Positions 1 through 5,711 of a stretch of DNA of 6,257 bases are shown piece by piece. A program made the position numbers and the translations under genes. The DNA is taken from assembly GCA_027886865.1 (NCBI GenBank), contig JAPCJR010000036.1, positions 1 to 6,257 on the forward strand. The letters run 5' to 3'. The first letter of the stretch is position 1. Every line of letters begins with the position of its first letter. The notes below the pieces were generated by a model that saw only the letters and a program-made list of their open reading frames with translations, made no database searches and was not told the DNA's origin. Source of the stretch: Nitrososphaerota archaeon (lineage in GTDB: Archaea > Thermoproteota > Nitrososphaeria > Nitrososphaerales > UBA183).

Positions 1-7
1 TGCTAGG

Positions 8-15
8 CTAAATAT
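8..15 (+). promoter_or_regulatory. TATA box of the SRPBCC-like gene
   Basis: CTAAATAT is centred about 27 bases before the ATG at 39. This is the spacing expected of an archaeal TATA box on a leaderless or nearly leaderless transcript. No purine-rich ribosome-binding site precedes the ATG, which fits. Anything further upstream lies outside the window. Confidence 0.5.
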
Positions 16-38
16 GGCAGGCAGGCCTTTGAGAAGCC

Positions 39-485
39 ATGGTCGACACCACGAGGGTCTCAAAGGTCATCAACGCTCCGCTGCGCTACGCGTACGGATG
101 GTGCACCGATTTCCGCGAGGACGATTCGAAGATTACGGGTTCCACCGCCCAGAAGAGGATTGTCGAGAAGACGAAGAAGCGTGCGGTCTACGTCATGATT
201 TACAAGGGCGCTGACGGTAAGGAGAAGATGGCCGTGAATTACGTCACGCTGAAGCCGCCGAACGCGTGGTCCCTCGAGCAGTTCGGCGAAGAGGACAACG
301 AGACCGGGGAGTACCGGCTCAAGAGCCTCGGCAAGAACAAGACGAGGATCGACATGATCTTCAAGGAGACCTGGAAGGACATCGCAAAGATACCGACGAT
401 AGAGGAGCAGACCGACGGCAGCAACAGGTCGTGGGACCAGTTCATAGCCGCGCTCGAAAAAGACTACAAGGCAGAGTCCAAGTAA
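39..485 (+). CDS. START/SRPBCC-like domain protein
   Basis: This 148-residue protein has the size and pattern of a single SRPBCC (START-like, polyketide cyclase/dehydrase type) domain. An N-terminal strand reads into an 'INAPLRYAYGWCTDF' segment (residues 11-25), the typical opening strand and first helix. Alternating strand-like stretches follow (about 48-56, 64-72, 77-84, 90-97 and 101-110). A closing amphipathic helix, 'SWDQFIAALEKDYK' (131-144), would cap the ligand pocket. No signal peptide or membrane segment is seen, so it should be cytosolic. Members bind lipids or other hydrophobic ligands, or act as small enzymes; the ligand here cannot be read from sequence. The start at 39 is supported by a TATA box at -27. 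A longer frame from 14 has no homology-like content. It converges on the membrane-protein gene ending at 528 and is probably a single-gene unit. Confidence 0.75.
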   Translation: MVDTTRVSKVINAPLRYAYGWCTDFREDDSKITGSTAQKRIVEKTKKRAVYVMIYKGADGKEKMAVNYVTLKPPNAWSLEQFGEEDNETGEYRLKSLGKNKTRIDMIFKETWKDIAKIPTIEEQTDGSNRSWDQFIAALEKDYKAESK

Positions 486-527
486 CCTTCACGGAGACGC
501 GATGTTCGTCAACGCGGAGGACCTGCT

Positions 528-905
528 TCAGCCTTCAATTCGTTTCAGCATTTCGTCTTCCTGCTCTCTCAACTTCCTGACCCGGGTCCCGATTCGGCGC
601 GCCCAGAGGAAATTTACGGCCCCAACGTACACCCATGCGACAGTCAAGGCAATCAGGAGTCCCTCGAAAACCAACAACGACGGGTCCACAAGGTTGACTG
701 TCACGGTCGTTTGACCTGTAGCGAAGGGCAGTATCACCTGGGAGGCGTAAGAGGCTAGAAGCAAAACTGCTACTATCAGCGTCACTGCCGATAGCAGCTT
801 TAGCCTGCCCAAGCCGCTCTCGATGCGTTGAACTAGGATCTCATTCAACTCCATCATTTGAATATGAGGCGGCATTTCTGGAGGGAACTCTTCTTGACCC
901 GACAA
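528..905 (-). CDS. small two-pass membrane protein with charged helical tail
   Basis: This 125-residue protein has a proline-rich, acidic N-terminus (1-15), an amphipathic helix (16-36), two hydrophobic segments (about 37-60 and 76-101) and a short polar loop between them. A basic, coiled-coil-like tail, 'RRIGTRVRKLREQEDEMLKR', follows. The positive-inside rule puts both ends in the cytoplasm. I recognise no family. The first codon is TTG at 905-903. I prefer it because a TATA-like box sits 28 bases upstream, and because a CGTCAGGC element lies 34 bases before it, matching the spacing at the operon start at 1417. The first internal ATG (residue 11, at 875) has no ribosome-binding site. The gene is divergent from the winged-helix gene at 999. 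The shared upstream element suggests co-regulation with the 1417-5246 operon, so it may be an accessory membrane part of that system (inference). Confidence 0.7.
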   Translation of the reverse strand: MSGQEEFPPEMPPHIQMMELNEILVQRIESGLGRLKLLSAVTLIVAVLLLASYASQVILPFATGQTTVTVNLVDPSLLVFEGLLIALTVAWVYVGAVNFLWARRIGTRVRKLREQEDEMLKRIEG

Positions 906-929
906 ACGTCCGTTCCGAGCGGTCCGCGC

Positions 930-937
930 ATTTAACT
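930..937 (-). promoter_or_regulatory. TATA-like box of the 528-905 membrane-protein gene
   Basis: On the minus strand the sequence reads AGTTAAAT, centred about 28 bases before the TTG start at 905. This fits a leaderless archaeal transcript and supports the TTG over the downstream ATG. A CGTCAGGC element (947-940) lies just upstream, over the position of the TFB-recognition element. Confidence 0.45.
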
Positions 938-939
938 GT

Positions 940-948
940 GCCTGACGC
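940..948. promoter_or_regulatory. GCCTGACGC element, candidate regulator half-site
   Basis: GCCTGACGC lies between the two divergent TATA-like boxes (930-937 on minus, 965-972 on plus). The same nine bases occur at 1352-1360, and the inverted eight bases at 1376-1383. On reading both strands I found no other GCCTGACG in the window. Seen from the minus gene it ends 34 bases before the start codon. The copy at 1376-1383 ends 33 bases before the operon start, in the same orientation. Confidence 0.4.
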
Positions 949-964
949 GCGGTAAGGCCGAGCG

Positions 965-972
965 CTTAATTA
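965..972 (+). promoter_or_regulatory. TATA box of the winged-helix gene
   Basis: CTTAATTA is centred about 30 bases before the ATG at 999. There is no ribosome-binding site between it and the start, so a leaderless or very short-leader transcript is likely. Confidence 0.5.
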
Positions 973-998
973 CGCGACCAGACGCCTTTCCACTTCGA

Positions 999-1283
999 AT
1001 GAAGCCGGTCCGGGCCAAACTGATGTTGATGATGGAGATCCTGGTCGCTCTGCGCGACGGCCCGGTGATAAAGAACCATCTTGCTCTGGTCTGCAACATC
1101 AATTTCGGCCGCATCGGCGAGTTGCTGGACCAGCTTGAGCGGAAAGGATTGATCGTTCGCAAGACTGTAAAGGACAGTCCAGATCAGTACAGCCTTACCG
1201 AGGCCGGGATGAAGGTCTCAATGAGCTACCAGTGGATCAACAGTTTAGTCATGGGGGACGACGATAATTCTGTCAAGCGTTAA
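999..1283 (+). CDS. winged-helix DNA-binding protein (HTH_45-like)
   Basis: This 94-residue protein is almost entirely one winged helix of the small archaeal type often annotated HTH_45. Helix 1 is about residues 3-19 ('RAKLMLMMEILVALRDG'). Helix 2 and the recognition helix run through 'IKNHLALVCNINFGRIGELLDQLERKGLI' (24-52, abridged here to its outline). The wing strand is 'DQYSLTEAGMKV' (62-73), with the family's usual 'y-LTeaG' ending, and a short amphipathic helix (74-85) may dimerise. It should bind DNA as a transcription regulator. It sits between two promoters that share the GCCTGACG element, one of them its own divergent region, so autoregulation and control of the following operon are plausible (inference). 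No sensor domain is visible. Confidence 0.8.
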   Translation: MKPVRAKLMLMMEILVALRDGPVIKNHLALVCNINFGRIGELLDQLERKGLIVRKTVKDSPDQYSLTEAGMKVSMSYQWINSLVMGDDDNSVKR

Positions 1284-1351
1284 GGACCCTTCCCGGCCTT
1301 TGTCCGCTCAGGGCTGCATTGCGAAAAGGAGCCAGACTTCCATTTAAGCTA

Positions 1352-1383
1352 GCCTGACGCTCAGTCCGGACTCGCCGTCAGGC
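1352..1383. promoter_or_regulatory. 32-bp dyad, candidate operator of the four-gene operon
   Basis: The arms GCCTGACG (1352-1359) and CGTCAGGC (1376-1383) are perfect inverted repeats. The centre AGTCCGGACT (1363-1372) is a perfect 10-bp palindrome, and both share the same axis (1367.5). Only the three-base spacers (1360-1362 and 1373-1375) fail to pair, so 26 of 32 positions are symmetric. The dyad ends five bases before the operon's TATA-like box, where archaeal activators or repressors often bind. TTTAAGC flanks it on both sides (1343-1349 and 1390-1396) as a direct repeat. A hairpin role for the preceding gene is possible, but there is no T-run after it. Confidence 0.55.
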
Positions 1384-1388
1384 AGCCT

Positions 1389-1396
1389 CTTTAAGC
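1389..1396 (+). promoter_or_regulatory. TATA-like box of the four-gene operon
   Basis: CTTTAAGC is centred about 24 bases before the ATG at 1417, with no Shine-Dalgarno sequence in between. This fits leaderless transcription of the first gene. A second TTTAAGC at 1343-1349 could be an alternative upstream box and would give a leader of roughly 45 bases. Confidence 0.45.
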
Positions 1397-1416
1397 AAAC
1401 GACGTCCTCGCAGTTC

Positions 1417-2730
1417 ATGAATCAAATTTCGCCGCAAGTGGCGACAATCGGCGAAGGAAAGACGCCTGCGGCCGGCGCTCCTCCTTCAGTATGGCTGGGG
1501 TATGCGCCAACGGGTGGCCGCGTCTCGATGCGGCTGGATGAGATGAAGCGCAGGCTGCTCGTCGGAGGACAAAGGTCTGGCGAGCTCGCGGGCCTCATCG
1601 CTCATGCCTGCCGAGAGAGCGACATCAGGATACTTGTACTCGATATGGAAGGAATCGTCTCCCAGCGCGCTTCAGGGTACATGGAACACTATGACTATAC
1701 CTGCTTCCTGCACGACGCATTCAGGATCGAAGAGGAGGAAGCCACCATGCATGGGCAGCTTATCGCGGCGGCTTACACGGCGGCGATGGGCCTGAATTCC
1801 GAAGAAGAGGCGATCACCGCCGCGGCCCTTCACAAACTATCATCCCAGGACAGCACTTCCAGCCCCGCAGTGCTGTTCGATGCGCTAGACTCGGTGGAGG
1901 GGTTCAGGGGCTTCTACGTCGACAAGCTGAAGGGGCGGGTGGGGTCGCTGAAGTTTCTGGAGGCCGCAGAGAATGGCTCGTTCATGTCCCTCCTCCCCAT
2001 CGGCGGCTCCATAATCAGCTTCGGGACGGCGAGATATCCTCAGGCGACCGAGCTGGCATCTGCAATCTTTCTCGCCAAGCTCATCGCGATGCTACCCCAT
2101 GCAAAGGTCGCCCCGGACATCGTCATGGTCACCGGGGCACACCGCATCTTCGGGGCTCTGCCGAGGGTCCAGCACAGGGAAAGGCTGCTCATGGAGATGC
2201 TAGAGTCCCGCATGACCTTCATCCTGACGTCTGACCAGATGCACGCTCTCAGCGACACGGTGAAGGACGCGTTCACGAACAAGGTCCTCTCGAGCGACGC
2301 CTGGAACGACAAGGTCGAGACGCGTTGGAAAGAGCATTCGCACGACCCTATCCTTCCGAACGCCTTCGCCATAGCCGACGGCCACTTCGGGCACCAGAGG
2401 ACCTTCATCGCCAGAACGTTCGAACCGAAGTTCGAGGAGGCAAGGACAGGTCCAGACCCGACAGAAGGCAGGGCTGAGAGGAACGAGGAGCTGACGATGA
2501 TCATCCTCGACGACATCAAGCGCTACGAAGCACCCACGAAGACCTCGATCATCGAGTTCCTGGCCGGCGAGTACGGGACCGAGGCCGCGGAGAACGAGCT
2601 CGACCGACTCTTCGCCGATGGGTGCATCAAGCTCGAGTCCAGGGAACCCGGGGCCGGTGGCGGGCATGCCATGCTAGTGTATACGATCACGGAGAAGGGC
2701 CTTCGAACTCTGGAGGGGCTTCAGAGATGA
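1417..2730 (+). CDS. HerA/VirB4-like pseudo-ATPase with C-terminal winged helix
   Basis: This 437-residue protein follows the plan of a HerA/FtsK/VirB4-type ATPase domain: a lead-in 'VSMRLDEMKRRLLVGG', strand two 'IRILVLDMEG' (70-79), a long helical middle, and 'LASAIFLAKLIAMLP', then 'PDIVMVTGAHRIF' (233-245). The sensor-like 'FILTSDQMHAL' (268-278) keeps its glutamine, Q274. Both catalytic motifs are lost. The P-loop reads GGQRSGEL (50-57), with glutamate 56 where lysine should be and leucine 57 for Ser/Thr. Walker B has T239-G240 instead of Asp-Glu before the conserved Ala-His. It should therefore not hydrolyse ATP. Residues 355-437 form a winged helix ending in 'YTITEKGLRTLEG'. There is no HAS-barrel N-terminal domain, which makes it shorter than HerA. 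It leads the operon and overlaps the next gene by ATGA. A structural or regulatory subunit for the RadA-like partner is likely (inference). Confidence 0.75.
   Translation: MNQISPQVATIGEGKTPAAGAPPSVWLGYAPTGGRVSMRLDEMKRRLLVGGQRSGELAGLIAHACRESDIRILVLDMEGIVSQRASGYMEHYDYTCFLHDAFRIEEEEATMHGQLIAAAYTAAMGLNSEEEAITAAALHKLSSQDSTSSPAVLFDALDSVEGFRGFYVDKLKGRVGSLKFLEAAENGSFMSLLPIGGSIISFGTARYPQATELASAIFLAKLIAMLPHAKVAPDIVMVTGAHRIFGALPRVQHRERLLMEMLESRMTFILTSDQMHALSDTVKDAFTNKVLSSDAWNDKVETRWKEHSHDPILPNAFAIADGHFGHQRTFIARTFEPKFEEARTGPDPTEGRAERNEELTMIILDDIKRYEAPTKTSIIEFLAGEYGTEAAENELDRLFADGCIKLESREPGAGGGHAMLVYTITEKGLRTLEGLQR
2712..2718 (+). promoter_or_regulatory. Shine-Dalgarno site fixing the RadA-like start
   Basis: GGAGGGG lies eight bases before the ATG at 2727, inside the 3' end of the upstream gene. 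It picks 2727 over the upstream in-frame ATG at 2622, whose extra residues read as an out-of-frame shadow of the winged helix. The same heptamer at the same spacing precedes the next gene. Confidence 0.6.
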
Positions 2731-3764
2731 CCACCACCGAGATGGACCCTCTGCCAAGGATCGCGACACACTGCAAGGCCATCGATACTCTCTTCGACGG
2801 CGGGCTTGCCACCGGGACCATCACCCAGATCTATGGTGAGAAGGCCCTCGGGAAGAGCATCATATCGTTCCAGACGGCTTGCGCGACGGTCGCAAGCGGG
2901 TCCAGCGCGATCGTGATCGATACCGAGCAGTCCTATGACAGCTACCTCACGCCCTACTGGAGGTCTTCGTTCGCCAACCGGTTCGGGAAAGAGATACCCA
3001 TAGTCAGAGTAAAGCTGGAGAGGGCACCAAAGACCTTGGACAAGAGGAAGAAGACCGGCGTGACGAGAGGGCAGGTCATCTCTTCCTTCGGGAACACGCT
3101 CGACCAGCTCGGAATAGCCTACTCAGAGTCCCACCTCAAGTCCATCGCCGACATAGTATCGCCTGAGCTTCGCGCAGACATGCCGGAGGTAACAAGCCCC
3201 TCGATCCTCATCCTGCAGGTCCCGGACGCGGAGGAGCTCCTCGCCCTGCATGGTTACAACGCTAGGAAGGAAGTATCAGAGGGCGGGCGCGTGGAGATAA
3301 GGCTGCAGTCGACCCCGGTCTATGAGTCCCTGCTCCACGACCTGATAGTGAAGACGGGCGCAAAGCTGCTCATCTACGACTCCATCTCAGCGCCGATGAA
3401 GGCGAGCTTCCCCAACACCCAGGACCTGCCGGCCCGCTCCTCGACCCTCGCCATGACCCTCGCGCACGCTCAGCGTCTCTGCGCTCAGTTCGGGATAGCC
3501 GTGACAGTGACGAGCCACGTCACCATCGACCCCATCAAGGCGTGGGACAGGAGGCCCTACGGCGGGATAATCCTCGGGCACGAGGCGAAGTTCTGCCTGG
3601 AGATAACGAAGGGCACTGCGAAGCGCAACGCGGATGCTGAGTGCATCAATCCAGAGGACGGGGACCGGGAGAAAGCCAAGGCGTTCTGGGTCGCACGCCA
3701 TCCGGCGATGGAGGAGTACTCGAAGTTCGGCATCTCCATGGTGGACAAGGAGGGGTTCCACTGA
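2727..3764 (+). CDS. RadA/RadB-like recombinase-family ATPase with large insertion
   Basis: This 345-residue protein is a RecA/RadA-superfamily ATPase. It opens with the RadA-like 'IDTLFDGGLATGTITQIYG' (19-37) and an intact Walker A, GEKALGKS (37-44). 'VIDTEQSY' (63-70) carries the presumed catalytic glutamate E67, and Walker B is 'LLIYDSIS' (214-221) with D218. 'ARSSTLAMTLAHAQRL' (236-251) and 'PYGGIILGH' (277-285) match RadA's helix and L2-end motif. The RadA 'TNQ' motif is T262-S263-H264 here. The N-terminal helix-hairpin-helix domain of RadA is absent, as in RadB and aRadC-type paralogues. Between E67 and D218 there are about 150 residues, against about 65 in RadA, so an insertion of some 85 residues lies near 98-160. 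It is basic at its start. It is the only protein of the operon with intact nucleotide-binding motifs and probably its motor or switch. DNA binding is inferred. Confidence 0.85.
   Translation: MTTTEMDPLPRIATHCKAIDTLFDGGLATGTITQIYGEKALGKSIISFQTACATVASGSSAIVIDTEQSYDSYLTPYWRSSFANRFGKEIPIVRVKLERAPKTLDKRKKTGVTRGQVISSFGNTLDQLGIAYSESHLKSIADIVSPELRADMPEVTSPSILILQVPDAEELLALHGYNARKEVSEGGRVEIRLQSTPVYESLLHDLIVKTGAKLLIYDSISAPMKASFPNTQDLPARSSTLAMTLAHAQRLCAQFGIAVTVTSHVTIDPIKAWDRRPYGGIILGHEAKFCLEITKGTAKRNADAECINPEDGDREKAKAFWVARHPAMEEYSKFGISMVDKEGFH
3749..3755 (+). promoter_or_regulatory. Shine-Dalgarno site fixing the membrane-protein start
   Basis: GGAGGGG lies eight bases before the ATG at 3764, identical in sequence and spacing to the site at 2712-2718. 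The stop of the preceding gene and this start overlap as TGATG, so re-initiation by terminating ribosomes is likely. Confidence 0.6.
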
Positions 3765-4846
3765 TGGGCTGGCTGCTGAAGATAGGCGCTCTCCTGGTTG
3801 GGCTCGCGAGCCTGACTTTGGGGTTCTGGCCCATCTGGGTCGCCTGCTTCGGGTACCTTGCGTACTCCCTCTGGTCTGCGACGAAGAGGCGGACGGTCCT
3901 GGTGCGGGACCAGAGGAAGCCCCGGGAGGCGCCCCAGGTGAAGAGGAGCGTCTTCAAGAAGAGGTACATCGCGGCAGGTTTCTCCTTCGTGCTCGCCCTG
4001 GCTGCCCTCGGCGAAGGCGGGACTTACGCCCCCTGGGTCTTCGGTTTCATCGGCGCCGCGATAGTCGCGTCCGGTGTCTTCAACCGCGGGCCGAGCCTCT
4101 CCCAGTTCAGGCCAGTACCAGATTCCATACTCCTCAGGAGCAGGTGGCTCCCGATCTCGTGGGCCTCGGTCATAGAGGTGAAGTTCGGCACCCAGCAGAT
4201 GTCGAGGGCGCTCTCCTCCGTGGGGAACGAGATGGTCATGACGGTCTCTTCCGAGAGGGTGTCGGTCTACCTGCCCCTCCGCGTGCGGGCGTTCTCCGTC
4301 CCATCGGCCGAGGCGAAGGTCGCCGAGAGGCTCGCGCCGATCGCGAGGATGCTGAGCGCCAGAGGCGCGTTCGCGCTGCCGCTTGACTCGAAGGAGGCAG
4401 CCGCCCGAATGGACTGGTCGCTGAGGGCAGTGGACCTTGCCCTCGAGTATGGCATGGACGGGGCCACGGCGCTCACCTCGACGCCCTTCGATGTGCTCGT
4501 GCTCGGCCCTTCGGGGCACATGCTGGAGTCAGCGGCAGCCTATGTCGTCCAGCCGAGCAGGAGGCCGGGATACGTCTTGATCCCTTCGCCGGGCAGGAAG
4601 CTCGAGAGCCAGCCGCTGCTTTGGGAGGCACTGGAGACGCTGAGCGAGAAGCACATGCCCCAGACGCCCGACGCATACACCTCGTTCCTCAGCGGGGTCT
4701 GCGCGACCAAGGGGGAGGGCCTTGGGGAGAGGCTGATTAATGGGGGCCAGAGCGGGCCGGGGACGGTCCTTGTCGGCTCGCTCGGGTCGACCCAAGTCGA
4801 GCTGACGCGGCCCCAGCTCAGGGCGATAGTGAGGGCCTATGGCTGA
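3764..4846 (+). CDS. four-pass membrane protein with large cytoplasmic region
   Basis: This 360-residue protein has two hydrophobic hairpins: segments at about 4-20, 22-38, 68-84 and 89-105. The loop between the hairpins is strongly basic (41-67), so it and both termini should be cytoplasmic, leaving some 255 residues in the cytosol. Residues 119-200 show a strand pattern ('SILLRSRWLPISWASVIEVKFG', spoken of here only by its ends 120-142, then 'NEMVMTVSS' and 'RVSVYLPL') followed by a helix ('SAEAKVAERLAPIARMLSARG'). This resembles bacterial membrane PH (bPH2-type) domains, which also follow paired membrane helices. The resemblance is by eye and tentative. Residues 205-360 are not recognised. 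The start at 3764 has a strong ribosome-binding site and a TGATG junction. An upstream extension to 3641 would overlap the RadA-like gene. In context it is the likely membrane anchor for the two ATPase-fold proteins. Confidence 0.75.
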   Translation: MGWLLKIGALLVGLASLTLGFWPIWVACFGYLAYSLWSATKRRTVLVRDQRKPREAPQVKRSVFKKRYIAAGFSFVLALAALGEGGTYAPWVFGFIGAAIVASGVFNRGPSLSQFRPVPDSILLRSRWLPISWASVIEVKFGTQQMSRALSSVGNEMVMTVSSERVSVYLPLRVRAFSVPSAEAKVAERLAPIARMLSARGAFALPLDSKEAAARMDWSLRAVDLALEYGMDGATALTSTPFDVLVLGPSGHMLESAAAYVVQPSRRPGYVLIPSPGRKLESQPLLWEALETLSEKHMPQTPDAYTSFLSGVCATKGEGLGERLINGGQSGPGTVLVGSLGSTQVELTRPQLRAIVRAYG

Positions 4847-5246
4847 GGCGGAATGGTCCGGATTTGACAGCCTGAAATTCAGCAGGATCGGGCCGGTCTT
4901 GGCAGTCTTGGTCGACATACGCGAGGAAGAGATACTGTCTCTCTGCAGAGAGCTCCTCGACACGGCGTTTCCCGATTCGGCCGGCAAACACGTGATAGCC
5001 GCCATGCTGCGGGCGAGCGGTACCATGAGCCTGCGCGAGATCGCGTCGGGCTGCGACAGAGGAAGGCGCGCAATAATGCCCGACGGTGAGCTGCGGGCAG
5101 CGGTCGAAAGGATGGCGAGGGAGGGGATAATCGTGAACAAAGGGACGCCCGAGAAGCCCCGCTATTCCCTGGACGGAGGCGACAGGCGCGTCCAGATGCT
5201 GCGGAGGATGTATGGTCCGATGAGGTTTGGCGAAGCCGAAATATAG
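4839..5246 (+). CDS. small winged-helix protein, last gene of the operon
   Basis: This 135-residue protein overlaps the membrane-protein gene by eight bases (ATGGCTGA), with a modest GTGAGGG site just before the start. Residues 1-46 form an N-terminal part with a hydrophobic strand and helix ('IGPVLAVLVDIREEEILSLCRELL'; positions 17-40, ends only diagnostic). Residues 48-111 look like a winged helix: 'KHVIAAMLRASG', 'MSLREIASGCDRG', recognition helix 'ELRAAVERMAREGII', and wing 'EKPRYSLDGG'. A basic tail 'RRVQMLRRMYGPMRF' follows. It could be a DNA-binding adaptor for the complex or the operon's own regulator. Being translated with the membrane protein, rather than having its own promoter, leans towards the former. 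No named family is recognised. Confidence 0.65.
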   Translation: MAEAEWSGFDSLKFSRIGPVLAVLVDIREEEILSLCRELLDTAFPDSAGKHVIAAMLRASGTMSLREIASGCDRGRRAIMPDGELRAAVERMAREGIIVNKGTPEKPRYSLDGGDRRVQMLRRMYGPMRFGEAEI

Positions 5247-5264
5247 GATAGGACTACACAATTG

Positions 5265-5591
5265 CTATTGAGTTTTCGTCGTCCCCTTCGAGTCGGAGCC
5301 TTTCTTGATTGCCTCGATTCTTTCATCTACGAAAGCTACCTGACCTTGCAAGAAAGTTCTGTACCCTTCCAACAGCTCCAGCTGCTCGCGATTGGTCTTG
5401 TTGTCAAGAGACGTCAGCGCGTCCGACAGCGACTGACCAGCCTGCTCGAGCGACCGGTCCAACGCGTGTTCGATTTCAGGCGCCCTCTTGGAGAATTCCG
5501 CCTGCAATGACTTGGTCGTGCTATCTATGAACTCCTCCATGCTTTTGATTGTGTCGCTCACGCTCTTGTTTACCTTTTCGGCGGTGCTCAT
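5265..5591 (-). CDS. small helical coiled-coil protein, possibly phasin-like
   Basis: This 108-residue protein is highly charged, rich in Ser, Lys, Glu and Gln, and almost certainly all helical. A first amphipathic helix spans about 4-62 with heptad-like spacing. A short break, 'DNKTNRE', precedes a second helix of about 69-97 ('EQLELLEGYRTFLQGQVAFV' onward), and a disordered lysine-rich tail ends it. There is no cysteine, membrane segment or signal. The helical hairpin form and composition recall phasins that coat polyhydroxyalkanoate granules, but this is only a resemblance; any small coiled-coil scaffold would look alike. I chose the ATG at 5591 over a frame opening at 5654 because a TATA box (5614-5621) sits 26 bases upstream of it and the extra residues would cross that box. 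It converges on the four-gene operon with an 18-base gap and is probably unrelated to it. Confidence 0.65.
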   Translation of the reverse strand: MSTAEKVNKSVSDTIKSMEEFIDSTTKSLQAEFSKRAPEIEHALDRSLEQAGQSLSDALTSLDNKTNREQLELLEGYRTFLQGQVAFVDERIEAIKKGSDSKGTTKTQ

Positions 5592-5613
5592 CGTGATTTG
5601 GCCGCAACGTGCG

Positions 5614-5621
5614 TTATTTAA
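5614..5621 (-). promoter_or_regulatory. TATA box of the helical-protein gene
   Basis: On the minus strand the sequence reads TTAAATAA, centred 26-27 bases before the ATG at 5591. It is the best TATA match in the window and decides the start of that gene. The rest of the 5592-5711 gap holds only A+T-rich sequence with short T-runs and no visible gene. Confidence 0.6.
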
Positions 5622-5711
5622 GGAAAGGAAGATTCTCCTGTCACTCGATGTCAAGAAGATGTCGCGTGGTTACAAAAGAGCATATTTTCGTTTCTAGCTA
5701 CGGTCCTGTTT

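Noticed and set aside
919..927. Short palindrome GCGGTCCGC in the divergent promoter region
   Set aside because: Arms of only four bases in GC-rich DNA are expected by chance, and there is no second copy.
1284..1416. A tRNA or small RNA in the gap before the operon
   Set aside because: No cloverleaf or conserved T-loop is found. The gap is explained by TATA-like boxes and the dyad.
2622..2726. In-frame upstream extension of the RadA-like gene to an ATG at 2622
   Set aside because: The extra residues are a shadow of the winged-helix coding of the upstream gene. The ATG at 2727 has a GGAGGGG site, an ATGA junction and the expected RadA-like N-terminus.
3641..3763. Upstream extension of the membrane-protein gene into the RadA-like gene
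   Set aside because: It reads an alternative frame of conserved RadA-like sequence. The ATG at 3764 has a strong ribosome-binding site and starts directly with the first membrane helix.
3557..4519. 320-residue open frame on the minus strand
   Set aside because: It is Arg/Pro/Gly-rich in the way antisense frames of GC-rich genes are, spans two real genes on the other strand, and has no recognisable domain.
5592..5654. N-terminal extension of the helical protein to 5654
   Set aside because: The extension would be transcribed across the best TATA box in the window (5614-5621), which sits at the right distance for the ATG at 5591.
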